64,000 bases of DNA from assembly GCF_024323335.1 (NCBI RefSeq), contig NC_066580.1:257834977-257898976 (forward strand), read 5' to 3'. A program made the translations under genes and the position numbers. The notes below the pieces were generated by a model, which had not been told where the DNA came from, searched no databases, and saw only the letters and a program-made list of their open reading frames with translations. Source of the DNA: Lathyrus oleraceus (lineage: Eukaryota > Streptophyta > Magnoliopsida > Fabales > Fabaceae). Numbering within the stretch: the first letter of the stretch is position 1; every line of letters begins with the position of its first letter. Below, one piece after another: positions 63,324 to 64,000 of this stretch.

Positions 63324-64000
63324 ATGAAACCTATTAGATGGATACATGGCAAAAGAGCTAAGTTTGCTTTGAACATTATAGGATGGGTTGAAGCACTCCA
63401 AATGCATGACTTTGAATTAAAATGGCATATACAAACACTTATTACTTAACTACTTATTGTATTTTTTTATCATAGTAGCCTTCATTATGTTTACTACACC
63501 AAATCATTATTGAAAGAATCATTTATCCTTATTTCATACCTTTTTAAAAAAATCAAATATATGTGTTAAACACTAAAACAAGAGATATGCGGATTTTTTA
63601 TGATTAATTTTATTGACTTAAATTGTAATGTGTTGATATTTGAGTTGTTTAAATATGAAAATCTAAAATAAAATATATTGATATCAAAATATGTTGTTTA
63701 AAAAAAATTACAATGAAAAAAAGAAATAAAAAAATGACGTTTTTATAGACAAAGATGGGTTAAAGTTATGAAAGATAAAACAAATATTGAAAATAACGTT
63801 GAGCTACTTTTTTTAGAAACATGAAACCTATTAGATGGATACATGGCAAAAGAGCTAAGTTTGCTTTGAATATTATAGGATGGGTTGAAGCACTCCAAAT
63901 GCATGACTTTGAATTAAAATGGCATATACAAATACTTATTACTTAGTTACTTATTGTATTTCTTTTCTCATAGTAGCCTTCTAAAGGTGACTATGTTTAC
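63324..64000 (+). repeat. E-to-Z HOR, unit 10 (partial, right edge)
   Basis: An E monomer starts at 63324 (CTTCATTATG, GAGATATGCGG) and a T monomer at 63821 (GTTGAGCT, GAATATT, TTAGTTACT). The window ends inside the latter, in GACTATGTTTAC, so the array continues to the right. Confidence 0.92.

Larger units (their letters stand above)
1..64000 (+). repeat. Tandem satellite array, ~505-bp monomer, 128 phase marks
   Basis: The same ~505-bp unit repeats head to tail over the whole window. Its phase mark ATGAAACC (or ATGAAACTT/ATGAATC variants) occurs 128 times between 201 and 63821, and 121 of the 127 intervals are 496-511 bp. The six exceptions are one 498-or-shorter homopolymer-type case within noise and five clear internal deletions (404, 397, 404, 360 and 469 bp). 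Each unit runs through the same ordered landmarks: ATGAAACC, GGATACATGGCAAAAGAGC, GATGGGTTGAAGCACTC, ATGCATGACTTTGAATT, a poly-T tract, CATAGTAGCC, TTTACTACACC, TATCCTTATTTCATACC, ATATGTGTTAAACACTAAA, GCGGATTTTT, TTGATATCAAAATATG, poly-A tracts, then GATGGGTTAAAGTTATG. No inverted copy and no foreign insertion was seen. The satellite nature is direct observation; a centromeric or heterochromatic location is inference. Confidence 0.98.

Noticed and set aside
1..64000. CRISPR array
   Set aside because: The repeat unit is about 505 bp and the whole unit is conserved. There is no short repeat alternating with unique spacers, and no cas gene.
1..64000. Transposon or retroelement insertion, inverted segment, telomere or microsatellite block
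   Set aside because: Every monomer landmark appears in order on the + strand throughout. All interval anomalies are explained by internal deletions. No terminal repeats, target-site duplications or short tandem motifs other than A/T runs were found.
1..64000. tRNA, rRNA or other structured RNA gene
   Set aside because: No tRNA-like box A/box B pair, rRNA core motif or long stable hairpin was seen. The A/T-rich monomer gives only short dyads.
1..64000. Bacterial promoters, ribosome binding sites or terminators
   Set aside because: TATAAT-like and poly-T strings abound by composition alone in roughly 76% A+T DNA, and no gene is present for them to serve.

Overview
The whole 64 kb window is one uninterrupted, head-to-tail satellite DNA array. 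I find no gene, RNA gene, transposon, CRISPR array or unique sequence. A monomer of about 505 bp (usual range 496-511) recurs from the first base to the last. The conserved ATGAAACC motif used here as phase mark occurs 128 times, at positions 201 to 63821, always on the + strand, and both window edges cut through a monomer. A hand count of 56581-57088 gives about 24% G+C. A megabase-style AT-rich satellite with layered higher-order repeats (HORs) points to a eukaryotic nuclear genome, with centromeric or other heterochromatin plausible. Plants and insects both carry satellites of this length, and I cannot name the species or a known satellite family.

Diagnostic variants sort the monomers into classes. 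B has CTCAAATG or CCTCAAATG, TAAATTAAG and a TGTTTGAG tail. C has CCAGACG or CCAGAGG, ATCTTAG, GACTTTG and CCAATTC. A has a TAGCAAC or GAAACTT head. E has the 8-bp deletion CTTCATTATG. T has GTTGAGCT, GAATATT and TTAGTTACT. Z has GATAACAAAT.

Layout: (I) 1-9323, an A-B-C trimer and then three copies of a 2.53-kb pentamer A-B-C-D-C. (II) 9324-18793, more uniform monomers with a probable 3.02-kb hexamer. (III) 18794-32755, three units of a 9- to 10-monomer HOR; the 18390-18793 monomer just before them and the last monomers of units 1 and 2 share one clonal deletion of about 100 bp. (IV) 32756-42318, mixed E-rich monomers. (V) 42319-64000, nine full units and one partial unit of a 3- to 7-monomer HOR opening with E and closing with Z; the GTTGAGCT variant is common here and absent from the first 42.7 kb.

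There are no genes to work together. What can be read is array evolution: unequal crossing-over in register (whole monomers gained or lost), gene-conversion-like chimeras, and spread of deletion haplotypes. A 41-codon reading frame is open in many copies but is broken by frameshifts in whole classes, so I do not call it a gene. The closest thing to an undescribed system is the satellite itself, with at least three different HOR regimes side by side.
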